DNA of 64,000 nt from an uncultured Dokdonia sp. (GCF_947492535.1 NZ_CANLNH010000013.1:62001-126000), one strand, 5' to 3'. Counted from the first letter of the stretch, positions 44,736 through 54,132 are shown. Numbers and translations are program-made. The notes: generated by a model from the letters alone, not told the origin.

Positions 44736-45443
44736 TTATTTAATATAAACTTCTACTGTCATGTTTGCATTACCCCAATTATAATTTTCTCCTGATTGAG
44801 CATATCTATTAAATACATAGGTAATATTTTCTATTTCTTCGTTTTGCTCTATGTATCCGTTTAAGGAAAACGTAAACGTACGATCAGAAGAAGTTGCAGA
44901 AAGTATCTCTGTGTATAAAGCAGAGAGTGTATTCATTTTTGCAATTTGTGAAGAATGACCCGCTGCATCACCTTGAAGTGGTAATGAAAATTTTCGTGAT
45001 CCTGCTTGTGCCTCAACACCATTTTTCAAAAAACGAATTCCCATGTATGTTCCCAGTGGCATATCTTCTACTTCTGCACCCATAGGAACGGAATAAGTTA
45101 CTTTGATAACGGCTTCATAATTAGCCGGAATTGTTATGGTTTGTGCCAATCCAATATCGATATTATTTACAGTTTCAGTTCCTGAGCTAAGTGTTGTTCT
45201 AATACTATTTGCAGCTTCTATAGTAGCAATATCATAAAGCGACAATCTGTTTGATTTTACCACATTTCCATTGTTGTCTACAGCAAGTGTTGTAGCTGGA
45301 GTCGCACCTTCTACGGGTGTTGTACGAATTCTTAATTCGCCATTTACATCCAGTGTTTTTGTGGGTTCTGTTGTATTAACTCCAATTTGAGCATTTGCAA
45401 AAGATGCAACAGCTAACATAGTAACTATAAGTAACTTTTTCAT
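44736..45443 (-). CDS. Secreted protein with IGVNTTxPTxTLDVNG head motif
   Basis: The roughly 235-residue protein starts at ATG 45443 (frame open from 45509), with a signal peptide ending in SFANA. The mature N-terminus IGVNTTEPTKTLDVNGELRIR is the motif that starts many Bacteroidota surface or tail-fibre-like proteins. The rest is a beta-rich domain with aromatic YSVPMG, LSALYTEI and a C-terminal strand VEVYIK. No sorting domain is present, so it may stay in the periplasm or be surface-bound by another route. Function unknown. Confidence 0.75.
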   Translation of the reverse strand: MKKLLIVTMLAVASFANAQIGVNTTEPTKTLDVNGELRIRTTPVEGATPATTLAVDNNGNVVKSNRLSLYDIATIEAANSIRTTLSSGTETVNNIDIGLAQTITIPANYEAVIKVTYSVPMGAEVEDMPLGTYMGIRFLKNGVEAQAGSRKFSLPLQGDAAGHSSQIAKMNTLSALYTEILSATSSDRTFTFSLNGYIEQNEEIENITYVFNRYAQSGENYNWGNANMTVEVYIK

Positions 45444-45722
45444 TTTAATCAGATTTGGGTGAGACAAAACTATGTAAAACAAAAGGCTCAATTTTACTAT
45501 TTTGCTCACTTTTCGATAACTGCAATAAAAAAATCGTTTAACTCCACAATTTTTACGGAAAAATCTTTCTAAAAAAGGAAAAAACGTATCGATTTTATGG
45601 TGATTTTCATGAATATTTACGGTTTTACCATTGTGAAAACGACGGTTTTTTGCTTAAAAATGATTGATTTTTTAATACAAAATCATCGCTATTTTAGTGT
45701 CTAAAATGGTAAAAATTAATAG

Positions 45723-45742
45723 TACGCTTTCGCGAAAGCGTA
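45723..45742. repeat. Iterated palindrome in the 45.4-45.9 kb divergent region
   Basis: TACGC-TTTCGCGAAA-GCGTA, a perfect 20-bp palindrome, followed by TAAAAAAA. Confidence 0.9.
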
Positions 45743-45809
45743 TAAAAAAACAGCAAAATTCATTAGTTACATATCTATATCTTAACATTAAAATATAGCA
45801 GTTCATAGG

Positions 45810-45838
45810 TTGGAAAGGACTATGATTGTTTATTTTTG
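45810..45838 (+). promoter_or_regulatory. Promoter of the T9SS type B surface protein gene
   Basis: TTGG (45810-45813), 17 bases, TATTTTTG (45831-45838), 17 bases before the ATG at 45856. It fits the Bacteroidota TTG / TAnnTTTG consensus with ideal spacing. Confidence 0.6.
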
Positions 45839-45855
45839 CAAGGCTATAGTAAAGA

Positions 45856-48186
45856 ATGAAACATCTTATTTTATTTTTATTTTCTCTCTTTTCGCTTTGT
45901 ATGTTTTCTCAGAACATACAAGTGGATAGTCAGAGTTTTTCTCCTCAAGAATTAATAGAAGATATTCTTATTGATAGTGATTGTATAGATACAGTTTTGG
46001 TCACCAATGTGGTAGGCGGTAATTTTGGAGGAAATGAGCAGAGTTATGGATATTTTGATGCGACGAATACCACATTTCCCTTTGCAGAAGGGATTGTACT
46101 TAGTACAGGAAGATTACAAAACACACAGGGTCCTAATACTAGTTTAAGTGATGATGATGCGCCAGGATGGATAGGTGATGCAGATCTAGAAGCAGTACTT
46201 AATGAATCTAATACAACCAATGCTACGATACTAGAGTTTCAATTTAGCTCATCGGCATCAGAAATAAGCTTTAGATATATTTTTGCTTCAGAAGAATATC
46301 AAGAAGGGAATCCTAATACCTGTCGGTTTTCGGATTTGTTTGGTTTTTTAATTCGCCCTTTAGGAGAACAACAATATGAGAATATTGCATTAGTGCCCGA
46401 TACCGAGACACCTGTAAAAGTGACAACGGTACATCCAGAGATTCCTAATGGATGCGAAGCCGTAAACGAATTCTTCTTTGAAAGTTTTAATGGCCCTAAT
46501 GTGCCTATTAACTTTAATGGACAAACGAAAGTCATTGAAGCAACAGCACAACTTATTCCTAATACGATCTATGAAGTAAAACTTGTGATTGCTGATGAAC
46601 AAAATTTCAGATTTGATTCTGCCGTGTTTTTAGAAGCTGGTAGTTTCGAATTGGCTACAGATTTAGGACCCAATCGATTATTAAGTACAGGAAATGCTTT
46701 ATGTGAAAATGATGCTTTGACGTTAGACGCTACAGAAATAGATGCAACTGGGTACACTTGGTTTAGAGATGGTGTATTATTACCGGCAGAAACCTCTGAA
46801 ATGTTAATGGTAGATGGGCCTGGAGTTTATGAAGTAACTGTTGCATTACAAAATGGTTGTGAATCTTTTGGAGAGGTTATTATTGAATTTGGCGACACGC
46901 CGACTGTTGTAGATACGTCTATAGAAGTTTGTGACATCGATCAAGATGGAAGTGTTACCTATAATTTATTTGCGACCACAAATGCAGTTACCAATAATGA
47001 TAGTGCTCTTTTTATTTCAGATTTCTTTTTAAATACGTCAGATGCCATGTTAGATACAAATCCAATAGCGATGCCCGAAGCGTATGAAGTTATAAGCCCT
47101 AGTCAAGTTGTATATGCTAGAGTAGAAAACCAATCAGGATGTTTTGCTATTGCAGAAGTTATCATTACAGTAACGACAACGGTGACTCCTTTACAAATCG
47201 ATCCTTTTGCTTTGTGCGATGATGAGATCATTGATGGGTTTACTAGTTTTTCTTTATCAGAGATTACAGCTACGTTTAATGATCAGTTACCTGTAGATGC
47301 TGTTGTACAATATTATATATCGCAAAATGATGCTTCATTAGATCAAAACCGATTAGGATCATCATTTATAAATACCATTGTAAACACACAAGAGATCTTT
47401 GTGAGGGTTTTTAGTGAAACTGATTGTATTGCTATTGGAACGGTTTCTCTTGAAGTATTAGATACACCAGAACTAGCTGAAGATATATCCCTTCAGTATT
47501 GTTTAAATAACTTTCCAAACACGATCAATATAGATAGTGGAGTACAAGGAAATACAAATGGACTTACGTATAGTTGGACATTTAATGGGAGTACTTTGAA
47601 TGCTATGACACCAGTTATTGCGATTAATGAACCGGGGATTTATATAGTAACCGTAACAAATGCGACGAACTGTAGTGCGACTCGGAGTATTTCTGTACAG
47701 CCTTCAAACATAGCTACGATAGAAAGTATCATGGTAGATGGTAGTACCATTACAGTGACGGTTTCTGGGGAAGGAGATTATGACTATGCTTTAGATAACA
47801 TTTTAGGGCCATTTGTTGAGTCTCCCATATTTACCAATGTATCCTCAGGTTTTCATACCGTATATGTAAGAGATAGAAATGGGTGTGGTATCGTATCAGG
47901 AGAAGTTGCTGTCATTGGTTTTCCAAACTTTTTCACACCTAATGGTGATGGCATACACGATACTTGGAAAGTAGATGGAGCCACCAATACATTAAATCCA
48001 ACAGAACAGTTTGTGATTTTTGATCGTTATGGTAAAATCTTATTCTCAAGACGTCGTATGGGTAATGGTTGGGATGGAACCTATCAAGGTGAAATTATGC
48101 CTTCTAATGATTATTGGTACCTTATTACCTTCACAGATGGCCGTACCTTCAGAGGACATTTTTCTTTGATTAAACGAGGAGGATAA
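45856..48186 (+). CDS. Large surface protein with choice-of-anchor L domain and T9SS type B sorting domain
   Basis: The 776-residue protein has a signal peptide ending in CMFSQ. The first 240 residues form a choice-of-anchor L domain (GIVLSTGRLQNTQGPN; FRYIFASEEYQEGNPNTC; DLFGFLIRP). Several Ig/PKD-like beta domains follow, each with pairs of Cys (LCENDALTLDA, VCDIDQDGSVTYNL, LCDDEIIDGFTSFSL). The C-terminal 90 residues are a type B (gliding-motility type) T9SS sorting domain: FPNFFTPNGDGIHDTWKV, then FDRYGKILF and the WDGTYQGE segment. It is exported and attached to, or released from, the surface, probably for adhesion. Confidence 0.92.
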   Translation: MKHLILFLFSLFSLCMFSQNIQVDSQSFSPQELIEDILIDSDCIDTVLVTNVVGGNFGGNEQSYGYFDATNTTFPFAEGIVLSTGRLQNTQGPNTSLSDDDAPGWIGDADLEAVLNESNTTNATILEFQFSSSASEISFRYIFASEEYQEGNPNTCRFSDLFGFLIRPLGEQQYENIALVPDTETPVKVTTVHPEIPNGCEAVNEFFFESFNGPNVPINFNGQTKVIEATAQLIPNTIYEVKLVIADEQNFRFDSAVFLEAGSFELATDLGPNRLLSTGNALCENDALTLDATEIDATGYTWFRDGVLLPAETSEMLMVDGPGVYEVTVALQNGCESFGEVIIEFGDTPTVVDTSIEVCDIDQDGSVTYNLFATTNAVTNNDSALFISDFFLNTSDAMLDTNPIAMPEAYEVISPSQVVYARVENQSGCFAIAEVIITVTTTVTPLQIDPFALCDDEIIDGFTSFSLSEITATFNDQLPVDAVVQYYISQNDASLDQNRLGSSFINTIVNTQEIFVRVFSETDCIAIGTVSLEVLDTPELAEDISLQYCLNNFPNTINIDSGVQGNTNGLTYSWTFNGSTLNAMTPVIAINEPGIYIVTVTNATNCSATRSISVQPSNIATIESIMVDGSTITVTVSGEGDYDYALDNILGPFVESPIFTNVSSGFHTVYVRDRNGCGIVSGEVAVIGFPNFFTPNGDGIHDTWKVDGATNTLNPTEQFVIFDRYGKILFSRRRMGNGWDGTYQGEIMPSNDYWYLITFTDGRTFRGHFSLIKRGG

Positions 48187-48216
48187 GGTAAAGCGTATTT
48201 TTTTATTGGTATTTAG

Positions 48217-48660
48217 TTATACATCTTTAGCAAGGCATATGCTATCCGGGATATTCTTAAGTATACCGTATTTCTCTATAGGATAATACTTGTTTCTTTG
48301 ATAGAGTTTACAAGCTTCGGGCTGTTTTGAGCCCATAAATAAGATGCATCTAGAATATCCTAATTCTTTAGACCAGTTTTCTAATTCAGATAAAATCTTC
48401 TCTCCAATTCTTTGACCTCTTGTTTCTGGTGACACATACATTCTTTTAATCTCCATAGTATTAACATCATATGTAGCAATTGCTCCGCAACCAACAGCGC
48501 TATCGTTTTTCAATACTAAAACTACATGATTTAAATTAGAGATGTCATTGAATTGCGCTAGAGGATGTGTCTTACCATCTCTTTCTGCAAGATCTGCATT
48601 TAGTAAGTGAACCAGCCTTTTAAATTCTGAATTATGAGCATTTGTTCGTAGTATTTTCAT
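48217..48660 (-). CDS. GNAT-family N-acetyltransferase
   Basis: The 147-residue cytosolic protein has the standard Acetyltransf_1 core: VGCGAIATYDVNTMEIKRMYVSPETRGQRIGEKIL, with the acetyl-CoA loop RGQRIG, and a C-terminal ACKLYQRNKYYPIEKYG. Substrate unknown. It may be cotranscribed with the membrane protein gene 32 bases upstream. Confidence 0.88.
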   Translation of the reverse strand: MKILRTNAHNSEFKRLVHLLNADLAERDGKTHPLAQFNDISNLNHVVLVLKNDSAVGCGAIATYDVNTMEIKRMYVSPETRGQRIGEKILSELENWSKELGYSRCILFMGSKQPEACKLYQRNKYYPIEKYGILKNIPDSICLAKDV

Positions 48661-48692
48661 AATACTTTAGACTGAATTAGATGAAGTCAATA

Positions 48693-49097
48693 TTACTTCC
48701 GCAATTCTGTGAGAATTCCTTTTATTATTGTTCCATTAGCGATTATAAAAACCAGTGGGACTAAGTAAAATAGTACGATTGCAATAGGACTAATATCGTC
48801 TCCAAATTTAAATCCGAAAAGATATATTAATACTACAATTCCAGGGATTATAGTTTCGACAGATATTAATAATGATAATATTTGAATTAATTTTTTTGTT
48901 TTATTAATTCGTTTACTTTTATAATTTGGTACAATTATAATTCCAAAGAGCATGAAAATCAGTCCTAATATCTCTGTTAATTGAATATTCAATTTATGTC
49001 CAGAAGCTCCCCACAATAAAAAATAAAATAGAATTGAAAAAATCAAAATCAGTACATATGTAGGCATGCTGTATTTCTCAAGAATGTCAGTTTTCAA
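48693..49097 (-). CDS. Small four-helix integral membrane protein of unknown function
   Basis: About 134 residues from a TTG at 49097 or 124 from an ATG at 49067; both keep the first helix intact. Four hydrophobic helices (YVLILIFSILFYFLLWG, ILGLIFMLFGIIIVP, TIIPGIVVLIYLFGF, IVLFYLVPLVFIIANG) leave little outside the membrane. A basic loop KSKRINKTKK lies between helices 2 and 3. No family was recognised. Confidence 0.6.
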   Translation of the reverse strand: MKTDILEKYSMPTYVLILIFSILFYFLLWGASGHKLNIQLTEILGLIFMLFGIIIVPNYKSKRINKTKKLIQILSLLISVETIIPGIVVLIYLFGFKFGDDISPIAIVLFYLVPLVFIIANGTIIKGILTELRK

Positions 49098-49428
49098 ATT
49101 TAATTACAGTTTTATTTTTATTATTTACAATACACGTATATCAATAACAAATCTCTAATACAAGAATGCCTTCAAATATAGCGATATAATTGATAATCAT
49201 TTAATTATGTTGTATTTAGTAGTAATATACGTCTATAAAAAAATGATAGATCTATAATACAATTTAGATAATTGCAAAGTGTTATCATTACAATGTTGAA
49301 GTAAAAAAAACAGTAAAAAATTATATAAACTTTTAAACCTGAAACATATAAACCTGCCTATATGCTACATGTGTTGATCATTCATAAATTTTCAAACGTG
49401 GGTAAACAACGTTGAATAATACCTAATT
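49098..49428. other. AT-rich intergenic region, nothing recognised
   Basis: About 330 bases with very low GC. I see no palindrome copy, no convincing promoter or hairpin and no open frame above background. Confidence 0.6.
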
Positions 49429-51618
49429 TTATTTCTCCCCAGGATGATATGTTTTCTTAGCTCTTTTTAAAACATCTTCTTTGTAATACGCCACTTCTTT
49501 AAACTTTCCATTTACGTAATCTTCTATTTGATCATCAAAATGCGGAGAGTCTGGATCACCACTTTGTCCACCTGCGAGGCTTGTTTTTGCTTTTACTTTA
49601 TCGCCAAATTCAATCACAGCCACAAAGCTATTACCACGAGTACCGTATATTTTTTTAGTACCATTATTATAACGTTCCCCATAAGCTGCGAGTGCTCCCC
49701 AACGGCCAGATGCGAGACCAACAGGCGTACTTGGAAGGTCATCATTAAAAGGCTGGCGTATATCACCATTGATACGTTGAAAACGATGCACGTCTCCCCA
49801 AGGAATTAAAGCCGTTCCAAAATCGGTTTCTAATTGGTTAATGACCGTTTTAAAAATCTCCATACGTTCTTCCAAAGGCGACTCATTTCCAAAGTAGGAG
49901 AGGAGGTGCATAGCAGATAATCGTTGTTCAGGACGTTGTCCATTTTTAAAATAGGCTGTTCCATAATAATGCGCTAAAGTCATTGCCATAGAGGTTGTAG
50001 AGGTTCTATAATCCCAATTTCTGAGTTGTTCTATATAAGCACCTATTTCTTTCGTACGATCTACTTTGTCATACGCTTCTACAAGCCCAGGAATTAATGC
50101 TTCAAAAGCTGGTAAATACGAATCATAACCCAATTCGATAAGACTTTCCAAGGTATAGTCTTTCCCTTCTTTTAAAAGCTCAATCGCATGTACCCCTCTA
50201 AAATTCTCTCTATCTATAGACATATAGTAGGGGTAGTCTTCTTTTTTAGGACTGTATTCCAAGGCAGCCGTAAAAGGCGTTGAATTACAATTCTGTAACC
50301 ACCCATTTTCAGGATTTAACAACATGATCGTTTCATCTACAGTATGTAAGCCTTGCCAATCTGTTTTTGGATTACTACCATCTACAGGTTGTGTATAATC
50401 AAAAGAAGTATCTCGTTTAGGAATATAATTTCCATGGAAGTACGCAATATTCCCTTCGGCATCAGCATATACGGTGTTGTTTGAAGAGTTGGTGCGAATG
50501 TCCATCATTTCTCTAAACCCTTTATAGCCATCTTGTTTAGATCTAATATAAGATTGCTCTAGAGCATTTACTGGATCCCACATCAGCGCAGAAGCAACCC
50601 AATTCCCATCCTTTAGATGTGTAATAGGACCATGATGTGTACGATAAGCAGGAAGTATCTTTTCTTTCATTTCTTCTCCATCTTTATAACGTATCGTCAT
50701 ATCATATTGCACTACAGGTCGATATTCATCTCCATATTTATAAACCAATTTCCCATTAGCGTCTTTTTCTATAGTTTCTACAAATTCATCTATGACATCC
50801 GTATAGGTAGAGGTGTGCATCCAGCCTGTTTTTTCGTTAAATCCTTGGTAAACAAAAAATTGCCCCCAAGTAACGGCGCCATAGGCATTCAGTCCTTCTT
50901 CACTTACCACATGAACCTCGCCTCTAAAATAAAAGGACGTATGTGGATTAATAAGTAATAACGGGTTTCCAGATTTGGTGAGCTTTCCTGAAATCGCAAT
51001 ACCATTAGATCCTTGTGGTTCTTGCATTTCTAGTTCGTGTTGCATGGCAATAGCTGTTGCTTCAGGGATCTCTATACCAGCCTCATACATTGCTTTTATT
51101 TTACGCGTAGACACACGTTCAATATCACCTCCTATAGATCCTTCACTAAAATACATAGGCATCCAAGGCTCAAAATGTGTAAGTAAACGTGGCGTCACTT
51201 CTGGATGCGTCTCTAAATAGTAATTAATCCCATCTGCAAAGGCAATACATAATTCTTTAAGCCATTCAGGACTACGCTCATAGTTTGCAATCGCTTCTTC
51301 TTGGGTCATATACAATTTTGCGCGCGCATCACTATAGATCGCTTCTTCCCCTTCAACTTCTGCCAGACGTCCTGTTGCCCAAATGTAATTTTGTTCCACA
51401 CGATTAAAATCATCTTCACTTTGCGCATAGAGTAGTCCAAAAACAGCATCGGCATCTGTTTTTCCATAGATGTGAGGGACTCCAAAATCGTCTCTAATGA
51501 TCGTTGTGTTTTTAACGTGGGTATCCCATCGTTGTTGTTCTGCTGTTTTTGTAGGTTCTGTTTTACAAGAAATGATAAGCAAAAATGCAGTGTAGAGAAA
51601 GAGTGAATAGAGTCTCAT
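49429..51618 (-). CDS. Penicillin acylase-family (S45) N-terminal nucleophile hydrolase, lipoprotein
   Basis: The 729-residue precursor has a lipoprotein signal (IISC). The alpha-chain region (IIRDDFGVPHIYG; GLLYAQSEDDFNRVEQ) ends before the autocatalytic nucleophile Ser204 in PQGSNGIAISG; the beta chain follows, with HTSFYFRGEV, a W-rich MHTSTYTDV region and the late NSFVAVIEFG. Family members hydrolyse amide-linked acyl groups: penicillins, aculeacin, acyl-homoserine lactones. Overall pattern is closer to the aculeacin/AHL-acylase side, but substrate cannot be read from sequence. The LamG lipoprotein gene lies just upstream on the same strand, separated by a 67-bp repeat. Confidence 0.88.
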   Translation of the reverse strand: MRLYSLFLYTAFLLIISCKTEPTKTAEQQRWDTHVKNTTIIRDDFGVPHIYGKTDADAVFGLLYAQSEDDFNRVEQNYIWATGRLAEVEGEEAIYSDARAKLYMTQEEAIANYERSPEWLKELCIAFADGINYYLETHPEVTPRLLTHFEPWMPMYFSEGSIGGDIERVSTRKIKAMYEAGIEIPEATAIAMQHELEMQEPQGSNGIAISGKLTKSGNPLLLINPHTSFYFRGEVHVVSEEGLNAYGAVTWGQFFVYQGFNEKTGWMHTSTYTDVIDEFVETIEKDANGKLVYKYGDEYRPVVQYDMTIRYKDGEEMKEKILPAYRTHHGPITHLKDGNWVASALMWDPVNALEQSYIRSKQDGYKGFREMMDIRTNSSNNTVYADAEGNIAYFHGNYIPKRDTSFDYTQPVDGSNPKTDWQGLHTVDETIMLLNPENGWLQNCNSTPFTAALEYSPKKEDYPYYMSIDRENFRGVHAIELLKEGKDYTLESLIELGYDSYLPAFEALIPGLVEAYDKVDRTKEIGAYIEQLRNWDYRTSTTSMAMTLAHYYGTAYFKNGQRPEQRLSAMHLLSYFGNESPLEERMEIFKTVINQLETDFGTALIPWGDVHRFQRINGDIRQPFNDDLPSTPVGLASGRWGALAAYGERYNNGTKKIYGTRGNSFVAVIEFGDKVKAKTSLAGGQSGDPDSPHFDDQIEDYVNGKFKEVAYYKEDVLKRAKKTYHPGEK

Positions 51619-51649
51619 GGTGGTGTGTTGTTAATATGATGGTGGTGGT

Positions 51650-51716
51650 ATACGCTTTAACGCTTCGCTTTCCCTCTGGTCATGAACCTCACAAGTTCGC
51701 TTTCGCGAAAGCGTAT
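51650..51716 (-). repeat. 67-bp long form of the iterated palindrome family
   Basis: In reverse complement it aligns without gaps to 7966-8032 (60 of 67 identical). Its right end contains an intact core (51698-51713); its left end ATACGCTTTAA is the inverted arm. The interior holds AAGTTC and GAACCTCA-type inverted bases that could form a second hairpin. It lies between two lipoprotein genes. Confidence 0.85.
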
Positions 51717-51722
51717 AAAACA

Positions 51723-52649
51723 TTACTTTAATAATTGATGTACGCCTTTTTCTAATGAATATAGCGTTGTAATTTCTTCTTGAGATAAGTGCTTATTATA
51801 GATAGAAAGTTCATCCATAAGACCTATATATCCTAGACCTAAGTAAATATTAGATTTTTCTAACTCCCAGGTAAATGGGTCTTTGATGTCTTTTCGAATG
51901 CCTTTAAGTTCGCCATTCATATAAAGAGCAGCTTTTCCTTGTGCTGTATTTAAGCCTGTATAATTAATAAGGATGTGCGTCCAAGTTCCTTTAGCAAACG
52001 GCGGATTAGAAACGCCTTTCAATTGTTCTATAAAAATTGGATTTTCATTATCAGGACCTTTTGGTTCTGGGTTCCAACTATCTCGATCTCCTATGACACC
52101 TAAGCGGAAGTCTCTAGGGTTTTCTTTTGTGAAATCCACCCAAATCGCAGCGTCATTATAACTGACATCTGTAATCTGAATAGGGTCACAATAGCCAGGA
52201 TCAAGATCTGTCGCAGGATCAAGGCTTAGCCAAAACGAAATAGCACCTTCCCAATTTTCTGTGTTATATGCAATATTATTTTTACTCGGGTAGTAGATAT
52301 ATCCGCGGCTATCTTCAGCGTATAAGAGGGCATCTCCAAAATGTCCTTCTCCTTTAGAAATGCTAACTCCTTGTTTATGCAGTCCTACTTGTGCAGAGTC
52401 TCTTGCTTTTCGATTAGGGACAGAATATAATTGCGCATCTCCCAATGCAAAATCGGCATTGACTCCATTATCAAAAGATGCATAGAGTGTTAATGCATTT
52501 TTTAAGGATGCATTATTAGGATTTACTTTTTTAGTGACTGTTGTTTCAGTTTCTTTTTTTGTCGTTTCATTTTTACATGAAATACTTGAGAGTACTAAAA
52601 TTCCACATAAAAGTAAGGTAGAAGAGGTCTTAAAAGGGTTAAAAATCAT
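51723..52649 (-). CDS. LamG/concanavalin A-like domain lipoprotein
   Basis: The 308-residue protein has a lipoprotein signal (SSISC), a Thr/Lys-rich linker (about 25-45) and a jelly-roll LamG_3 domain: LTLYASFDNGVNADFALGD, GDALLYAEDSRGYIYYP, GAISFWLSLDP, WTHILINYTG, AALYMNGELKGI and LGYIGLMDELSIYNKHLSQEEI. Such domains bind glycans or other surface ligands. No catalytic domain is attached. Cotranscription with the acylase gene is possible despite the 104-base gap. Confidence 0.87.
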   Translation of the reverse strand: MIFNPFKTSSTLLLCGILVLSSISCKNETTKKETETTVTKKVNPNNASLKNALTLYASFDNGVNADFALGDAQLYSVPNRKARDSAQVGLHKQGVSISKGEGHFGDALLYAEDSRGYIYYPSKNNIAYNTENWEGAISFWLSLDPATDLDPGYCDPIQITDVSYNDAAIWVDFTKENPRDFRLGVIGDRDSWNPEPKGPDNENPIFIEQLKGVSNPPFAKGTWTHILINYTGLNTAQGKAALYMNGELKGIRKDIKDPFTWELEKSNIYLGLGYIGLMDELSIYNKHLSQEEITTLYSLEKGVHQLLK

Positions 52650-52720
52650 AGCAGTTGTTTTAGAGGTGTCATTTTTGATTTAAATGTACAAAAACAAATG
52701 CTATAAATTAGAGTATTTCT

Positions 52721-53341
52721 TTAATCTACTAGCGGTTCTAGATTGATATAGCTATAATTTACAATTCCAATATGTTTATACTTATCATCACCGTCTTTTA
52801 GTGTTCCCCATCCAAAATTACGTTCTATGACATCATCTTTATATTGATCCATTAAGTCTTGAGAGAGTAGTAGGTATTCGTCTTGTGAAATATCATTTTT
52901 GAGTAAGCGATGTGCAATAATAACATCCTCTCCTAAGAGTTTTATGTTTTTTCCAATTTGAACAGTTCCAATTTCATTTCCATAGTGTAAAACAATCTTC
53001 AGACCTAAAATAGCTGGTATTTTGTTTACTTGATCGTGATCTTTATATGCTATTTTTAAACGTTTTAATTCTTTATAAAATGCGACGTAAAATTCTCTAC
53101 ATTGATGTATTAAATCTTTAAAAGAAGGAAGCTTTCCCGTTTTATAAAAGAAAATAGCATCTCCTTCTATTTCAGAAACTCTTAAATCGATCGTATTAGC
53201 ATAAATGATTTTGTTTAATAACGATGGAATCACTGCAGAACTTAAATCAAAGTCTGTATCACTCATAAATTTGGTAAATCCACTTATATCAGGAATACAT
53301 AATAATGTGGGAGAAGCTTGAATTGGGCTGTCTTTATTCAT
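52721..53341 (-). CDS. DUF2652 protein with class III nucleotidyl-cyclase-like domain
   Basis: The 206-residue cytosolic protein starts IPDISGFTKFM, the first metal-binding Asp segment of class III cyclases, and has EIEGDAIFFY for the second Asp; both metal ligands are kept. LHYGNEIGTVQIG and LLGEDVIIAHRLLKN occupy the places of the usual H-x-G and dimer-helix motifs. The transition-state Asn/Arg pair of true cyclases is not evident, so cyclase activity is doubtful. It starts 6 bases after the stop of the DUF3124 lipoprotein gene and is probably cotranscribed with it. Confidence 0.82.
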   Translation of the reverse strand: MNKDSPIQASPTLLCIPDISGFTKFMSDTDFDLSSAVIPSLLNKIIYANTIDLRVSEIEGDAIFFYKTGKLPSFKDLIHQCREFYVAFYKELKRLKIAYKDHDQVNKIPAILGLKIVLHYGNEIGTVQIGKNIKLLGEDVIIAHRLLKNDISQDEYLLLSQDLMDQYKDDVIERNFGWGTLKDGDDKYKHIGIVNYSYINLEPLVD

Positions 53342-53347
53342 CGTATT

Positions 53348-53866
53348 TTATTCTATCGTTGTACCATCTGTAGTGAATGAAAAGGCATGTTGTCCAATCA
53401 TTCCAATCATTACGGCCTGAAATACAGGAGTTACTTTATTTTTTGCTCCCCAGTCTATTAAAAAGTTCGCTCCACTACCACCTTCTTCGTCTTCTTCATC
53501 AATTACATAATCTATAGTTTCTAAGGGTTTTAAGAAAATAGGAGATTTGATGTAGTTTCTCACTAAGGTTCCTTCAGTATTATAATATGCTATTGTATTG
53601 ATAAATAATGAATCTTTTTTGCTTGTATTACGAATACTTAAGGTAGCTGTAAGTAATATTTTAGTATTTCTGTTTTTACTATAAATGTCTGAATAGATAG
53701 GTACATATACTTCAGCATTAAAAGGATATGTTACTAATGTATCTTTAGCTTTTACTAAGTTTTCTTGTTGGATTTCTTTTTCAGTTATTGTATTGGGATT
53801 TTTATCTACGCAGGAGTAGAAAGTGCCTAATAAGATAAAGATCAATATGAATATTTTGTATTTCAT
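53348..53866 (-). CDS. DUF3124 lipoprotein
   Basis: The 172-residue protein has a lipoprotein signal (FYSC) and the DUF3124 domain: EVYVPIYSDIYSKN, LTATLSIRNTSKKDSLFI, YYNTEGTLVRNYI, PLETIDYVIDEEDEEGGSGANFLI and AVMIGMIGQHAFSFTTDG. Domain function is unknown. First gene of a two-gene operon with DUF2652. Two hairpins separate it from the mscS gene upstream. Confidence 0.82.
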   Translation of the reverse strand: MKYKIFILIFILLGTFYSCVDKNPNTITEKEIQQENLVKAKDTLVTYPFNAEVYVPIYSDIYSKNRNTKILLTATLSIRNTSKKDSLFINTIAYYNTEGTLVRNYIKSPIFLKPLETIDYVIDEEDEEGGSGANFLIDWGAKNKVTPVFQAVMIGMIGQHAFSFTTDGTTIE

Positions 53867-53972
53867 AGTGAGAGTTATATTGTTATGAGTAAAGATACTT
53901 GTTAATTTGTAAATTGGTCACGCTTATTGAACGAATTTTAATGCTTAAAACCATCATTGTTTTATAAAAACG

Positions 53973-54000
53973 AAAAGAGTCAGTTCTCACTGACTCTTTT
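53973..54000. terminator. Intrinsic terminator downstream of mscS
   Basis: AAAAGAGTCAGT (53973-53984), loop TCTC, ACTGACTCTTTT (53989-54000): a perfect 12-bp stem. On the minus strand it is followed by CGTTTTTATA, so it ends the mscS transcript. Confidence 0.8.
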
Positions 54001-54002
54001 TC

Positions 54003-54032
54003 ACTGCAAAATACTAACCATTATTTTGCAGT
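54003..54032. terminator. Second hairpin, tandem with the mscS terminator
   Basis: ACTGCAAAATA (54003-54013), loop of 8, TATTTTGCAGT (54022-54032), only 2 bases from the first hairpin. It may be a reserve terminator or a 3'-end stabiliser. Confidence 0.55.
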
Positions 54033-54132
54033 ATTTAAATTTTTATTATGTCATGGTGTAGTTTATTTAGTATATATTTTAGTCATATCACCAATATTGA
54101 ATTGTTACTACTATAGATTTTACTGATTATAC

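Larger units (their letters stand above)
45444..45855. other. Long divergent intergenic region
   Basis: About 410 bases between divergent surface-protein genes: AT-rich, A/T-run bearing. It holds one iterated palindrome (45723) and a promoter for the plus-strand gene; on the minus strand TAGTTTTG (45472-45465) is a possible -7 box. No open frame of note is seen. Confidence 0.6.

Noticed and set aside
44894-45085. Plus-strand open frame opposite the IGVNT surface protein
   Set aside because: Antisense shadow without signal, domain or promoter.
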